Positions 1-13,375 are shown, counted from the first letter of the stretch. The stretch is DNA of 64,000 nt from Carallia brachiata (GCA_021464245.1 JADCRB010000078.1:434001-498000); one strand, 5' to 3'. Numbers and translations: made by a program. Notes: a model not told the origin generated them from the letters alone.

Positions 1-638
1 ATTTGGCATGTTTAAGGAGTTAAGTTTTTAAATAGACGTAAAACATTAAACAGTACCACAACATAACTAACACACAGGAAGTAACATGATAACAACAATA
101 AGACATTAAAATAATTTATTTTACATTCGACTTCATTTAATTAATTAGTTTACGTTTTTCATTGTTATTATATTACTCCATAAGTATTGGTCGTTCATTC
201 TTTGCCATAGAAAGTGATACTATGAGATAGATGTTAGACTAATGCCTGATCAAGCTTTGAGTCAACTTCTTTTGACAAAGTAACCAAAGATGTTCCCATT
301 ATATCAGAAAAATTGAAATATAAATTCAGCATCCAAAGCAGAAATTGAGATGGAAAATTCGAATGAAACAGCAACACTGGAACGAGGCCCTTCATTTGTA
401 TTGGCTAAGGTGACACGTATACAGACAAAAATACCGAAAGTGTACGGCCCAAAAGGCACCCCAACCAAAAAACAGAAAACCGAAAGCCCAAACAACCCCT
501 TATATGTCGGGGCCGCCTTGAGTGAGTTATATGACATGCATCGATTCTCATATGGAAAGAAACTTCCTACCAAAAACCAAAAAAAAAAAAACTTCCTACC
601 ATTATGGTAACGAACAAACCCATTTAGCTGTTGTTTTA

Positions 639-940
639 GGTATGTATTAAGTAATTGTCATATATAATGTGATAAAAAATTATATAATATAATAAAAAAA
701 TTATATTACGTAATAAAAAAAATTATACGGTCCGTATAACCAGTTATTAAAATTTTTTTTGGTATATAACGTAGTAGAGGAAATAAAAAAAATTATACAA
801 CCCGTGTAACCAGTCATTAAAAATATTTTTGATTTTTATTGGTTAATTATACATTGTATAATTTTAATTCTTTAATATGTCATATAATTTTCTTATAATT
901 TTTTTATTATATTGTATATAACAATTACTTAGTAATCACC
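639..940. mobile_element. Foldback MITE with TA target duplication
   Basis: The two ends are inverted copies of each other. The left end starts GGTATGTATTAAGTAATTG and the right end, read on the other strand, starts GGTGATTACTAAGTAATTG; similarity continues about 50 bp inward. TA dinucleotides flank both sides (637-638 and 941-942), which fits a Tc1/mariner-type non-autonomous element. Inside lie two direct copies of a roughly 48-bp unit (about 708-755 and 783-835) carrying the variants TACGGTCCGTATAACCAG and TACAACCCGTGTAACCAG. No coding capacity. Confidence 0.7.
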
Positions 941-1990
941 TATGAAACAGCTACCTAGCGGTCTCCGCTACGGTAAAATATACGATTGAGCAAACAAATA
1001 TATAAGTTTTGGTTTTTGAGTTACTCCTCCTATCATGACTGAGTCATATCACACCCAAAAATTTCACATCGTCAAGAAATTTTCTATTTTTAAGTTAATT
1101 GAACCTTCAGTTCTTTTTTGACAGAACCTTCAGTTCTGGAAATAACATTAGTACCAGTGATTAATATTTCTTTGGTAAAAAATTTTTATTACAATAAAGT
1201 TTCTGCACCGGAATAAAAAATGCAACAAGTTATATTTTTAGTATAACCATATTGATTTTTTTGGATTAAATTTTTTTAAAGAAATTTTTTTTTGTTTTAA
1301 CATATATTGTGTGAGATATACAAGGTAATACCTGTCTAATTTTAGGTTTTAATTTTGTAATTTCTTATTTCATGTTTCTTTAATATGGTCATAATAAAAA
1401 TGTAACGGTTGTTTTCCAGGCACCACCTCCAGTGTAGAATCTTCACTTTTTTTGTATTAATATAGCTTAAGTATAATTTTTTTTTTTGGTATACATATAG
1501 CTTATACACAATATTGTTGTGTAAATAAACTCATACACTTATGTTTTTCCCCTAAATTGTCATGTTCAAATATGTGTTGGGCCAATTAGTATTAGATGTT
1601 GTAACCTAAAAGAGAGAATGCCGACAGTGGTAGCACATTAGCATCAACTACTGAAAGTGAAATGACAGCCAAAGTCATTGCTTGCTTAGGGAAAGAGAGT
1701 GGAATTGCAGGAACCGCAGCAGGCGCACAAAGCCACAAAAGTCCTCTAAGAAGTGAGAGAGATAGAATCCGACATGTTAATAAAGGACAAAGACTGTGTG
1801 CGGTGGCCCAGCCTTCTCGCACTTTAATTTTTTCTTGACCCCCCAAGTCCCCCACAAAGAGACTTAGAACCCCCTTCCCCAACCCAACGGTTCTTTCTTC
1901 TTTCTCACTGATTAACTTTAAACCCTTCAGTAATAGGTCAATTGGCTCCTCTCTCATTAGGTTAACCTAAAATGAAAATATTTGTATAAT

Positions 1991-2151
1991 AAATTTTAGT
2001 ATCTCCATTAAAATTAAAATTAATAATTTTGAAATAAAAAAGATAATTTTAAAATAAAAAATAGTATTTTTTAATTTTAAAAATTATTAATTTTATTTCA
2101 AAATTATCAATTTTAATTTGAATTAGAACACCAACTAAAATACTAAAATTT
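1991..2151. mobile_element. AT-rich palindromic MITE, family A copy 1
   Basis: The left arm (1991-2035) and right arm (2095-2151) are inverted copies: the left begins AAATTTTAGTAT and ends AATAATTTTGAAAT, and the reverse complement of the right begins AAATTTTAGTAT and ends GATAATTTTGAAAT. The inner part is also self-complementary. The right arm has an extra block containing GGTGTTCTAAT, which recurs in the related element at 56251-56380. True ends and target duplication are not certain. Confidence 0.6.
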
Positions 2152-3800
2152 AGTACATGTCTTAGTACTCTAACCTAAAACCCTCATACAAATTTTCATT
2201 TAATTTTAGTTTGTGAACTTTAAGTTTCTAGAGGAAGACTCCAGTCGTGTACTTGTAGCTTAAACCGTAGTAATAATACACCAACAAAAAAGAGATTAAG
2301 AGTTCAAACTTTTAATTTTTTAATTGTCTCTCCTCCCTTAATTAGTTGATATACGTTTAAAAAATTTTAAAAAAAAGGAAGACTCTAGGCAACCAATGCA
2401 GCAAACTTCAAGTTAAAAGAACAATTTTTTTCTTTTTTCTTTTTTTCTCTCCTCCCCTCACCCATGGCTTTTTACCAAAATTAATTACAAATGTCCATGT
2501 GGGGTTTGGATTGTTCAGGGTTGCAGAATTAGTTGAGAGGGGAAAAAGATACGTATCAGCAAAATACACCAAAAAAAAAAAAAATTGTTGTGGAGGCAAT
2601 AATTAGGAGCTGGACCAGTATGCAGAATACGGAAGGGAAATAACATGATCCTGTCGGTCGTTCGGCAAGACAACTTTCCTCTGTTTGTGTCATCACTCAA
2701 CCATACAACGCTTATATATCTCTAATAGTCATTACTCTTTCTTAAGACTTATACCAAGCCATAAGCCCATAACATTATTTGATGGGCGTATTTTAATTAA
2801 TTTGTTTATAAAATGGATTTGATGGGATGCTAGGAAACAATCCTTCGAGCCCTTCTTTCTTATACATAGTACCTGTTAGGATCATTTGTTGATATTCTAA
2901 TTTAATTTCTTTTATAAGATAAAATCATCGTTTGAGAGCATTGATAGAGTATTAATAGAGTCAAGTAAAATTTATCGCAAAAGAACACAGTTAAATTTAA
3001 AATCACCATTGCACTCAATTTTTGAACATTCAATATATTTAGCTAGAGTGAGTAGTAACGCAAAGATTCGAACTTAGATTCTAAATGTAATAACTCGCGG
3101 ACTTTTTACCAAATTACCACATTGCCTCCTAAGTCTGTCCATTAATAACTATTCGCTGCCACTACTGCTATATCAGCCTCAAGGTGGATGATACTTTACT
3201 GCTGGTGGCCAGTGACTCAGTGCACTCACAGCTTTTTCACTTCAACATCTACGGTTTATTTTATCAAGGTAAGTGGCAGAATTAATCATAGTTGAGTCTA
3301 GCAGGGGCCCATTCGAGTGTTGTTCTAAACCTTTTTTTCTTCTTAGTTTTATAACCCCTTTTATAAATGTTGAGATTTTTTTTCTTTTTTTCTTGAAATT
3401 AATCTCTTCTTCTAAGTTGATGAGTCATTTGTCTGTACACCCGCTCAAATCACTTGCTTACGTCTTCAGGAATAGGATTGACATTGAAATTAGTGAAATG
3501 GGTTTGGTGGGTTTTGCACCAATGAATTAATGTCAAGATCATAGAAAAAAAAGAGAGGGAATAATCTTGGAATTTATCTACTGATTAATGCTTTTTATCA
3601 AGTTTGTTCTTCCTTTAGATGGGCTAAATTAGCTATGGTTAAAAATATCATCATAGAACAAGCCCTAAACTTGTGGCAGAAATCCAGAAAAGGATGACAA
3701 TACTGTAAGAACATAGATATAGTTTTTTCTTGTTTTTTTTTTAATAGAATCAAGGTTTGGAGATTTCGATCATCGAGTCTTTTTACAGACAGTCTGTTTC

Positions 3801-4730
3801 ATGGAACTGAGAGGCCAGGATAAAGAAATAGGGATGCCAAGCCCTCTGGTTCCGGCTTCAGGAGAAAGAAGAAGAAGAGAAGATCAAACCCTTGAAGGCC
3901 ATCCTGTTTACCAACATCACCACCAAACTCACAAACCCACGAGAGATCCAGACCGAACACCAGATCCAGGCCCATCTGCAGTTTCGACCAAAAGTGCAAC
4001 AAACGCAGCGACAACAGCAGCTCCTGGCGGATCAATATTATTGAGACCGCCCCCACCAGCACGAGCATCCGCATCGTCCATTAGATATCGAGAATGTATG
4101 AGGAATCACGCGGCGAGCATGGGAGGACAGGTCGTCGACGGCTGCGGAGAATTCATGCCGAGCAGCGAGGAGGGCACACCGGAAGCCCTGAAATGTGCAG
4201 CTTGCGAATGCCACAGGAACTTTCACAGAAAAGAGATTGATGGAGAATCACAATATATAAGCAATTCTTATTACAAAAACTGTAGTCATAGAACTGCTTT
4301 ACCTCCTCAATTATTACAGCCATCTCTTCATCAACATCACAGACAACCTCAACATCATCACGGGTTATCTATTACCGGACCAACCGCTCCAATTGGGCCG
4401 ATCATGGTTGCATTTGGCAGCGGTGGAGGTGGTTCTGCCACTGCGGAAGAATCGTCGAGCGAAGATCTCAACAGGTTCCGGTTAAATTTACAAGGTCAAG
4501 AGCCGGGGGGGCCGCAGCCATCATCGTCGTCGAAGAAGAGGTTTAGGACAAAGTTCAGCCAAGAGCAGAAGGAGAAGATGGTGGAGTTTGCTGAGAAGTT
4601 GGGATGGAAGATGCAGAAGCAAGATGAGCAAGAGGTGCAGAAGTTTTGTTCGCAAGTGGGTTTAAAAAGAAAAGTTTTCAAGGTCTGGATGCACAACTAC
4701 AAACAGGCCATGAAGAAGAAGCAAATGTAA
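3801..4730 (+). CDS. ZHD6: Zinc-finger homeodomain transcription factor (ZHD6/HB24-like)
   Basis: Single-exon 309-residue protein of the plant-specific ZF-HD family, nuclear DNA-binding factors that form homo- and heterodimers through the zinc finger. Seen directly: a ZF-HD dimerisation domain at about residues 94-148 (starts RYRECMRNHAAS, contains VVDGCGEFMPS and CAACECHRNFHRKE) and a divergent homeodomain at about 245-305 (KKRFRTKFSQEQKEKM to KVWMHNYKQ). Low-complexity His/Pro/Gln segments lie between and before the domains, and a VAFGSGGGGS patch is followed by an acidic ESSSEDLN segment. Residue N299 corresponds to homeodomain N51 and is kept; Y300 replaces the Asn usual in this family. 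The ATG at 3801 follows an in-frame leader and gives an N-terminus resembling Arabidopsis ZHD6, the expected gene next to the AAA ATPase in the syntenic block. Orthology to ZHD6 is inference; family membership is near certain. Confidence 0.93.
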   Translation: MELRGQDKEIGMPSPLVPASGERRRREDQTLEGHPVYQHHHQTHKPTRDPDRTPDPGPSAVSTKSATNAATTAAPGGSILLRPPPPARASASSIRYRECMRNHAASMGGQVVDGCGEFMPSSEEGTPEALKCAACECHRNFHRKEIDGESQYISNSYYKNCSHRTALPPQLLQPSLHQHHRQPQHHHGLSITGPTAPIGPIMVAFGSGGGGSATAEESSSEDLNRFRLNLQGQEPGGPQPSSSSKKRFRTKFSQEQKEKMVEFAEKLGWKMQKQDEQEVQKFCSQVGLKRKVFKVWMHNYKQAMKKKQM

Positions 4731-7700
4731 GAGAAACCCCAAACTCAAAAGTCTTAAACTACCTTCAAACTCATGGTTATGGGTATGGAATTAGATGTAG
4801 TCAGAATCAGATTAGATGTGCATAATTACACACTACTGTTGATTAACAAATATCTATAATCAGATTCTAGACCAATTTAAGTGGTCAGTCCTTTGTAAAA
4901 CATTTTGCATCACCAAACCATGTTGTTTTAAAACCTTAAGGTGAAGGATTTTGTCATCCCAGTTTCTGTATTGTCCCATCAGTAGCCTAAGGTAAGCTCT
5001 TGGAGGTAAAAAGGGCACAAAGGAATGTGCATTGTCCGCAAAGAGAAACAATGTTCACAACCACGCGTGCTGTGGTTCAGCAGCGACGCGTCGAATTGGG
5101 TTTGAGTGTGACCGGAACACGTGTAGAGCTAAATGTTCGTGACACTTATCTGAGTCTCGAACGGTCCAGAATTTGGGTGGATTCGCAAAGTTTGTTCTCT
5201 TATAAGTTTAATGTGTACTAGTTTGACTTATAAAAGATAATTTTATTACACAATTCTTTTAGCGAGTTTGTTAGGGTGCACCATACTTACCCAATCTTTC
5301 AAAAAAAAAAAAAAAAAAAACAATGTTCACAAGAGCTGCACATGTATATGATCATCATTTTGCTATGAAATAATTTCGTGTCGTTATGCTAAGACTTGCC
5401 TTTTTTTTTTGTGAAATTAATCCAAACTCCTTATTAGATAGATTAGAAGTCAATAGTCAAGTAAATTTAGGATAAAAGTTAGTACACTCACTCGGTGTGG
5501 GAGGTGTACTGAGTGAGTATCATATTATTGTGTTTTTATTCTTTTAAGAGTTTTAAGTATAGAATTTAAGATTTTAAGTTTGAAATATGAATAACATTTA
5601 TTTAAATTTAAATTTAAATTTTGAAAAAAAAAAACAATGGCTCTTGCGCATCTCAAGCTACTTTGCTTGGTGTTTGTAGTCGTCCCTTAAAAACTAACTA
5701 GCTAGATTGACTCAATAGCTGTTAAAGCTGCTCCACATATTGATAACAGTGCCATCGGAGTTATTGCGTTCTAAGACTTTTTCTTTTTTTTTCCCATTCT
5801 ATCAGAAAAAATGAGTTACTGCTTAATGTAATATCTCGCCATAATCATTAACAGATTAGTGTAATTTTTCCTATAGATTACATCTAACAATTAGTCCACA
5901 TTGCATCCATTTCTTGTTCTTATGCATGTGTCCGTCAAATAATTTCTTAAGAAAATTATGTTTAAGTACTGTAATGCTTGTCTTTTATCTCTTTTCTTTT
6001 GACCCAAAAATATCATGCGCGAGGTTGTCCCAAACGCCTAACTTGGCACCCTCGAGGAAGCAGAAACTTTTTGGGTTCCTTGAACTTTGCCACAAAAAAA
6101 CTTATGGCTCCTCTTTAAAGCCGGAGAGAGCGGAACATTTAGGGCATGATAATGAAATAGCAGGCTCTTCCACCTCTTCAATGCCTTTCTCACTCACTCG
6201 TTTTCCAAGTTTTTATAAGCGTGACGTATCAAACATTGTTTTTATTCATGTGGGTCATGATTTGATGTTAGAAATGATAGTTGTTTAATTTCAAGTGAGA
6301 GTCGCGGTAGCGTCTTGACCAACAATTTGAATTTTTTTTTTTGATGATTCAAGGAAAAAAAAATACAAAATATCAAAGCAAACAAAAAGATGCAATCATC
6401 TAGTCACCTTTAGAAATGATTACGCTTATCATGTCATAGGCGATGATCTCTCTGATATCTGGAGGAGGAGATTTAAAAAAAAAACATGTTGGCTGGGTGA
6501 TAATGTACTCAATTTTACTAGATAATTTGTACAGAAATTGTCTTCATGGAGTATATGTTGAAAACGACATTGCCATGGTTTATTCAATCAACTCAAATAG
6601 TATGCAATAAGCGGCCTGCGTGAACAACTCGAAATTTGCTTGAAAACGATTCCACTAAACAATGATGTTGGAATGATAGTTCTCGTCTCGCCATGGAATG
6701 GTCTAATTTTTGGACATGGAGATATGGAGAATGACAATGTACCATCTAATATGATCATAAGTTTTCTAACTGCGCTGCAAATTATATATTCTAATATGAT
6801 ATTTGGTTTTGCTTTCATTTTTTATGTCCTAGGTCTCTTTCGACTCTTAAGTTGATACCGAGAAATTGAAGAAATAATATGAAATCCTAGGGCTGAAGAT
6901 CATATCGGAAATTGAAATTTTTTTTTAAACTAACAAAAAGAAAATTCCCAGTGGTTCCAATTGGACGATATTTCACAGAGCCACTTTTCGGTTTAAATCT
7001 GTAAGCCGGAGTTAAAATAGATAAATCTATTATTCTTTTTAATTTTAAAAGAATATCAAAACTCATATTATTATTAACAGATAAAAGACTTAGATAAGAT
7101 AGACATCAATTCCCCAACTACCTTATTGTTGTAAACTGAAGTAACTAAAAATTAATGTTAGCCCAACACTTGCAGCCCAAATTGGATATAGGCCCAATGA
7201 ATTTTTGGGAATCATCTCAAGCCTCTATTCGAAATGTGGGCCTAAGTTTATAAAAATATGTGTCGACACGCCAGGTATTAAATATAATATGGTCTAATAT
7301 AGTCAATATATTATACACAAGAACTCGATGAATCACTATTTTTAAAATAATACCCTTTATTTTCTTTAAACTTTATGCTAGTTACTATTATATACTTAAG
7401 TATCGAAATACTAAAGACTAAGTCCTATCCGCACACTCTGATTTCTATTTGTCTTGTAAGTCACAAACTGGAACCTTTACCCATCAACCCAACCGATTCA
7501 GGCTTTAATCACAAAGAACCCATCGTAGATCTGGTAAACATCAAATGAATTGGTACAGAAGAATATCTAGAAATAGATCAATATTATGCTTATGATCCAG
7601 CAATTTTTAATGGTGATTGCACTAGGAAAATAACTAAGGAGGGTAACTAAAGGCTTGTCATTGGTTAAGGTAAAGCAAAGTCAAAGGACGATGAAGTTAG

Positions 7701-9292
7701 AGACTTACAAATAATCGACTTGATGATCGCATTTTCTCTAACTTTCGGGGTAAGTTGCCACTAAAGAGCTTTTGTGCATACACCTACAAGTCTTTCTGCA
7801 CGGTCACCACCACCGCCACCCAAACAACGGCCATCGCCGCCACCGTGACCGGCACTCTCTTCCCGGTATATCTATGTGTAATAACTGAAAACTTTGTCTT
7901 AATAATTGCGGTGTCTATGGCGGAATGATGATCAGAAGGAAGTGCAGAGGTTGGTGGTGAAACGTGGCGCAAGAGGGAGTAACCTGGTAGGGGTCGCTTT
8001 TCCCTTGACTTATGCCACGCGTTTCCTTTGCAAAGTCGCTATTTCTCTTTTGCTATGTTGAATTTTCTTAATAATCCATTATATAATATATATATATATA
8101 TATATATAATTAAATAACTTAACCTAAAAATGAAAATTATGAAAAAAAAAAAAAAAAAAGAAACGGCGAGAACAGAACAGAAATCCAACGGAGAAACAAA
8201 TATAAATGGGCATCAAGCCAGCACTCCCATATTTCAGAAAGCTTTCTTGAATCAGGGGGGAGCTATTTACCAAGTTGTGGGGGCAAAGTAAAAAATGTAC
8301 AGGATATAATTAAATTCTGTGTTATTATTCTCATAGAATTATTATTTCTGTCTTAAATTTTATATTGTTACCCTCACAAAATTATTGTTTCTGCCCTCAC
8401 AATTTTTTTTTATCCCCATAAGTCCACTCACTGATTAACTTTTTATGCATATGCAAATTTTACCCACACTAAAAAATATTTTTAGAAAAGTTAAGTATTT
8501 ATTTAGTGATTGAGAAGAGTATTCCTTAATTATGAAGTGTGTTTAACTCTCGCCAACCTTATTCTTCATTTTTCCCATATGCTCATTAAAATTCTTTATA
8601 AACTATAAAAAAAAAAAATTTCTAGATCCACGCCAGCCTTAAATGATAGGTACTTTCAAATATTTTGTTCTTTCTAATTTATTACTTAACAAGCAACAAT
8701 TAAGTTATAATGTTTGTGTATTTATTCCATTAAAAAATTGATGATGTCTTTTGGATTATTTGACGAAAAAATTATTACTGGTAAAAATTTGTATCTACTG
8801 TTACACGTACATTTACAATTTTTATTATTGATTATAAATATAAAAATATATACCATCATAATAATAAAACCCAACCCTAACCTTCTCCACTATAAGTTAC
8901 CCCAACTTTCTCCATGTAACTTGTAAAATTTTAAAATTTAGGATATCTATGCGCCGTGAGCATACATACTGGAATAACTACACTTAATACATAAAACTTA
9001 CTCTTTTCTAATCAATATGTTTTTTTGCTTACTTTTCGTTCATACCCAAACAGATAAAACTCTCTAAAACACAGAAAAACTTAAAAACTATCTTCCCTCA
9101 TTAATTCCTCCCACTAATTTTTAACAATAAAGAGAAGAATTAAAAAGAAAATCTTGAAGCTTATTAAAAAACAGAGACGCCGGAAGCTTATGAATAATTT
9201 GAAAGGAAATGAACATGTCTATAAAGAACAAAATTTCCTAGCATCGACTTGGGTGAGGATACCGTAACTATATCCCCAAGTGGGTAGGTCCC
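4731..9292. other. Intergenic, no supported gene
   Basis: No recognisable exon. It includes the 3' flank of the ZF-HD gene, an A-run at 5302-5320, an (AT)n microsatellite at about 8087-8109, and a short GC-rich patch at 7780-7990 without a convincing protein. Two GGCCCA/TGGGCC promoter-type motifs near 7190 and 7238 are not next to any gene I can see. The last ~150 bases are the probable 3' untranslated region of the ATPase gene on the minus strand. Confidence 0.5.
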
Positions 9293-12200
9293 TTATTGAA
9301 TCGGCTGACCGCCCTCAGCTGCTAGTTTTAGCCGCTGGTGATGCTCCGCGACCTTGTAATCTACAACCTCCCTGAACAGCTGGGAATCCAATACACAGTC
9401 AGGGCGACCGTAGACAGCCGCCTGAACACTGGCCATTAGTTTGGCTATTTCACGACCGGAGAAACCTTCTGTCCTCTTAGCAGCCTCTCGAATCACGTCT
9501 TCAGACACATCTTTTACAGTAATCTTTTGGGGCTTCTTCTTAAGCAAAGACTGCCAGCCGGTACCATTGCTGCCTTCATTGGACAGGTACTTGCTCAAAT
9601 AAAGGTTAAGCAATTTGTAGCGTTCCTCTTCTCCTGGAAGTGGGAACTCGATCACTTCGTCGATACGGTCAGTGACGGCACTATCAAGATCACCAGGTCT
9701 GTTTGTGGCGAGGACGAGAACTATGTCCCTTGATTGGTCCCCAGTTCGAAAGAGCAATGCATTTAGAGCACTTCGTTGAGCTTCACTCATATGAGTACTG
9801 TTACGCCTGCATTATGTGTCATAGGAATATGAACTAGTTTGCCAAACAAAACTGATAACCATGATCCTAAAAAAATAAAATAAAATAAAATTCTCAAGTC
9901 CACTACAACAGCTATGGCTCTTCCAAACCATTTGTAGGCAAAAGCTGCAGTCATCTCATTTTTCTGGTCCAATCCAAATTTGTGAAATGAACAATGATCC
10001 ACATTCAGATTCAAAAGGGGGTCTCGATGCAAAATGCTCCCATACACTATGAAGTTTGAGAAAGAGTTAGATGTACACACCGTTAGCCTAATTTTTCACA
10101 AAAGGATATTTCCACAACTCAAACATGTGACCTACAAATTACATTAGAGTAACCTTACTATTACACCAAAGCTAGCCTTTCAACCACCCTGAGATTCCCA
10201 AGCTTAATTACAATTAACACAGGTATCAATGAGACATGACCAAGCAGATCCCTAACGTAATCAATGATCTGCAGACTGCAGAATAACAAAGCAACTTGGC
10301 ATGATTCAAGATGACATTGACTTACTCGCTCAGAAAAGCGTCTGCCTCATCAATAAAAAGCAATAGTCCTTTCTGTGACTTCTTGGCCCAATCGAATATT
10401 TGATGGATTTTAGTAACGGCTTGTGCACCAAGCGGTGCAACATCTCCTCCCGTCATCATGGCATAGTCTAATCCCTATCAAAAAAAAAAAAAAATGTTAA
10501 AAGAATGTCAAAATTAACTAGAATCATGTAACTAATTATCACATTCAGTAGATCAATAATGACTGATTCGATAAAGCTATTCTCTCAACTAATCAATGAT
10601 GTTACCAAATGTGAAAAGACAATCCTGGCATAAATACAGATATTATTAATATATTCAACCAGAAAAAGCAACCCTCTTGGCATATCACTATATCGTTCCA
10701 CATTCCTTTCTAAATTGACAACTTTCCTAAGTTTAAATCTCACTTGCCACAGAGATGTAACAGCCAGCAATCAACAAATCAAACTGAAATCCACAATGCA
10801 AATAGCAAACTTCTAGGCACAGAGAAAGAAATGAGGGCATGAGTTTATGTTCTACCGATTTTCTTGCAATCTCCCTCGCAACCATTGTTTTCCCAGTGCC
10901 AGGAGGCCCATAAAACAGCATATTGCGGAAGGGTGCCTGGTGACTTTTAGTGTTTGCTGTGGCTCTTGCAAGGTGCTCTATTCTCTTTTGTAATGAAGGA
11001 TGAAGGATAATATTTTTGAAACCACTTTTACTTTCCAAAGGTGATGCCATCACAGCTGCTGTACCATATTTCATAACTCTGTTTTTTGCCTGAGATACAA
11101 CCCCCGACAGTGGATTTCTAGCAATGGATGATTCTCTGATCAGGGATGGTTGTCCCAATATCCGGTTGACATACCCCCATATGACTCTAGTGCCTTCTCT
11201 GCAGACACAATAAAAAATTCATTGAAAATTTTGAAAAAGACTAGTAAATAATGTCCATTACTAGATGGCAAAGAGTTGTAAAACTGGCAATGAGATATCA
11301 AACAATGATAGCATGGCAGCAGTAACCACCACTTGAACAGCTGTAATCCCAGCCGTACTTTGGGATTTCAAAGGAAGTTCGAAATGTAACATATCCAGCT
11401 CAATAGGCAAATTCTTTATTAATGGCTCACAAAGTTGGCGAAGCACATCATTATGCAATATAGATGCATATACAGCTGTCCACACAGGATAGTACCCTTG
11501 CAGACAATCCTTGTTCACATTAATACAATACTGTTTTGCAAACAGCATCTACGCAAATCGTTCCAGTCCAATGAAAGGTGCAAGATTGAGCATGTTCAAT
11601 GAAAAAGGCATTGTACAAACCTAGTAGTATATACTCCCGCAGCTAATGCTGTAGCTCCACCAACAGTCATCACCAACTTGTTTCTATCAGTTAATAGAGT
11701 TCTAAAACCACCTGGAAAAGCAATTGGCATCCAAGATATTAAATGCTATCCAGAAGAAAGTACCGAGACTATACATTTGCTACAGACATTTCATTAAGAT
11801 AAATTTGTGTCATTAAAGATAATACATCATTGATTCGAACGGTTGCAGAAAGCAATTCAATATCATAGTTATAAGGCTAATCACAGCATCATGTAAAAAG
11901 AACAAAAACGAAATAATCCCAAAATGCAGGTTCAACTTGATACTCATCTAGACATGGAATGGCAACAAAAGAGAGAGAAAACAGTTGAGGAATAGAGATA
12001 TTTGATGCATAGACCAAACATTGACTCCGCCAACCAACCATTTTTCATGCTTGCCAAGTATTTTACTAAAATGATCAGCTGAGGAATTGAGAATCAATGA
12101 AAATGACAAAACATTTGATGACCTTCAATGTGAGAAAAGGTTGTGTTGATTGCAGCAAGCCATTTTTCTCTTTCACCATTTATTCGTTCAATTAGCATCC

Positions 12201-13258
12201 TCCTGTTATGTTCCTCGGTCAATTTTGCCTCGTGTGCTCTGCCTTCTGCCTCAGCCATTGCTTTCACTCTTATTGTTTCCCGTTCTATTTCAGCTCTCTC
12301 TTTCTCAGTCTGACGCTGTTGAGCTTGAATCTGCTCCTCGGTAGCCCGTCTTGCTTGTTCTTGTCGTATGGAAGACTCCTCCTGCATCTTAACCAACTCA
12401 ACATTGTGACGTCTCTGAGCTTCATGATCTGTCTGCACTCAATAATAAAAATTACGAGAATTTTAGTGCAAAATAACTCAGCTTCCAGATTGCAAAACCT
12501 TTCACTTTTATCAAGACTCTACCAACCTGCATCCTTTTTCTTGCCAACTCATCCTCGTATCGCAACATTTGTGCTTTTGCTTGGGCTTGTTGCTGCACCA
12601 GATTCCTTTGCTCTTCCGCCAATTTTCGCTGCCTGTCCTGCCAACACAAACGGGACGGAGCATAAGGTAAAATCAAACCGATATATACCATATATATTGT
12701 GTTTATGCTATCAAATACACCTGTATAGATGAATTTTCAATATTCAATCTCTTACTATATCAACTCGGGCCTGAATTGTTTCATAATTAGCTTTCTCAGC
12801 TGCCAATTCCGCTAGCCGTGTCTGTTCCTGCTTTCTCATCAGATCAAAAACCTGAAAAACAAATTCAAGCACCGGACAGCTCAAATTTCCAAAGTATTTT
12901 TCTTGTTTGTTTTCCTTTTCTTTTAAATGCAAAACAGGAAGTACATAATTTGAAGCGGAAATCGAACCTGTTTGGCATTAGGAGAACTATTGATCTCGCG
13001 AAGAGCTTTTGCGCCTCTCTCTAACGCTTCCGGATCGAACCCCGCCCCTTTCGGGTCCTCCTCCTCTGGCTTCGATTTCGGGTCAGATTGTTGCGGCGGC
13101 GAAGAAGAGGAATCCGGCGTAGAAGGTGGAGAAGAGGAAGAGAACGGATTGAAGCGAAAACGGCTGTCGGCGTACGCGGGGTTTCGGAGCGTGGAAACCG
13201 ACGCCACCGCCGCAGCCACAGCCACCGCCGCGCACGAGGACAATCTTGACGCAGCCAT
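9293..13258 (-). CDS. ATAD3-type mitochondrial AAA ATPase
   Basis: Eight exons on the minus strand: 12968-13258, 12756-12851, 12527-12637, 12123-12432, 11621-11711, 10856-11198, 10326-10474, 9293-9806. All junctions are GT-AG and in frame, giving 634 residues, the usual size of plant ATAD3 proteins. Order of parts: Ser/Ala-rich N-terminus with Pro/Ser spacer (1-95), long charged coiled coil rich in Glu, Gln and Arg (about 98-262), short hydrophobic segment (about 282-297), then the AAA domain with Walker A GPPGTGKT (397-404), Walker [12 protein letters not shown] (451-461), sensor-1 Asn in LATNRP (N499) and Arg-finger candidate in TDRIDEV (R511). Family knowledge: ATAD3 is anchored in the mitochondrial inner membrane and supports nucleoid and membrane organisation. 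The start is the ATG at 13258. Homologues recalled: At2g18330 and At4g36580. The upstream region carries telo-box and site II motifs, consistent with a growth-linked nuclear gene for an organelle protein. Confidence 0.95.
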
Positions 13259-13375
13259 GGACACAAGAAGACCCTTGCCTCACTCGATTAAATTAATGGA
13301 CGCGATCGAATTTTAAGGTCATGAGTTGATTCGGGGAAAATGAGGTTTTAGCGACTGGCGGGAGCGACAGACCAT

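Larger units (their letters stand above)
1..3786. other. Intergenic, AT-rich, no supported gene
   Basis: I see no coding exon that I recognise here. The stretch holds a 302-bp foldback element (639-940), a second palindromic element (1991-2151) and many homopolymer A/T runs. The last kilobase is the probable promoter and leader region of the ZF-HD gene. An AG at 3787-3788 after a T-rich run could be the acceptor of a leader intron ending just before its ATG. A 121-codon minus-strand frame at 1592-1957 has no recognisable domain and is not called. Confidence 0.6.

Noticed and set aside
1592..1957. 121-codon minus-strand frame with an ATG
   Set aside because: Hydrophobic, low-information sequence with no recognisable domain or splice partners; reads like promoter or transcribed flank.
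5914..6288. 124-codon frame with an apparent signal-like start
   Set aside because: The first codon is TTG, there is no family resemblance, and the surrounding DNA is ordinary spacer.
13259..13264. Two-residue extension of the ATAD3 start
   Set aside because: Begins with GTG; the ATG at 13258 is the normal eukaryotic start.
12972..13316. Plus-strand frame opposite ATAD3 exon 1
   Set aside because: Antisense shadow of a GC-rich exon; the minus strand encodes the recognisable protein.
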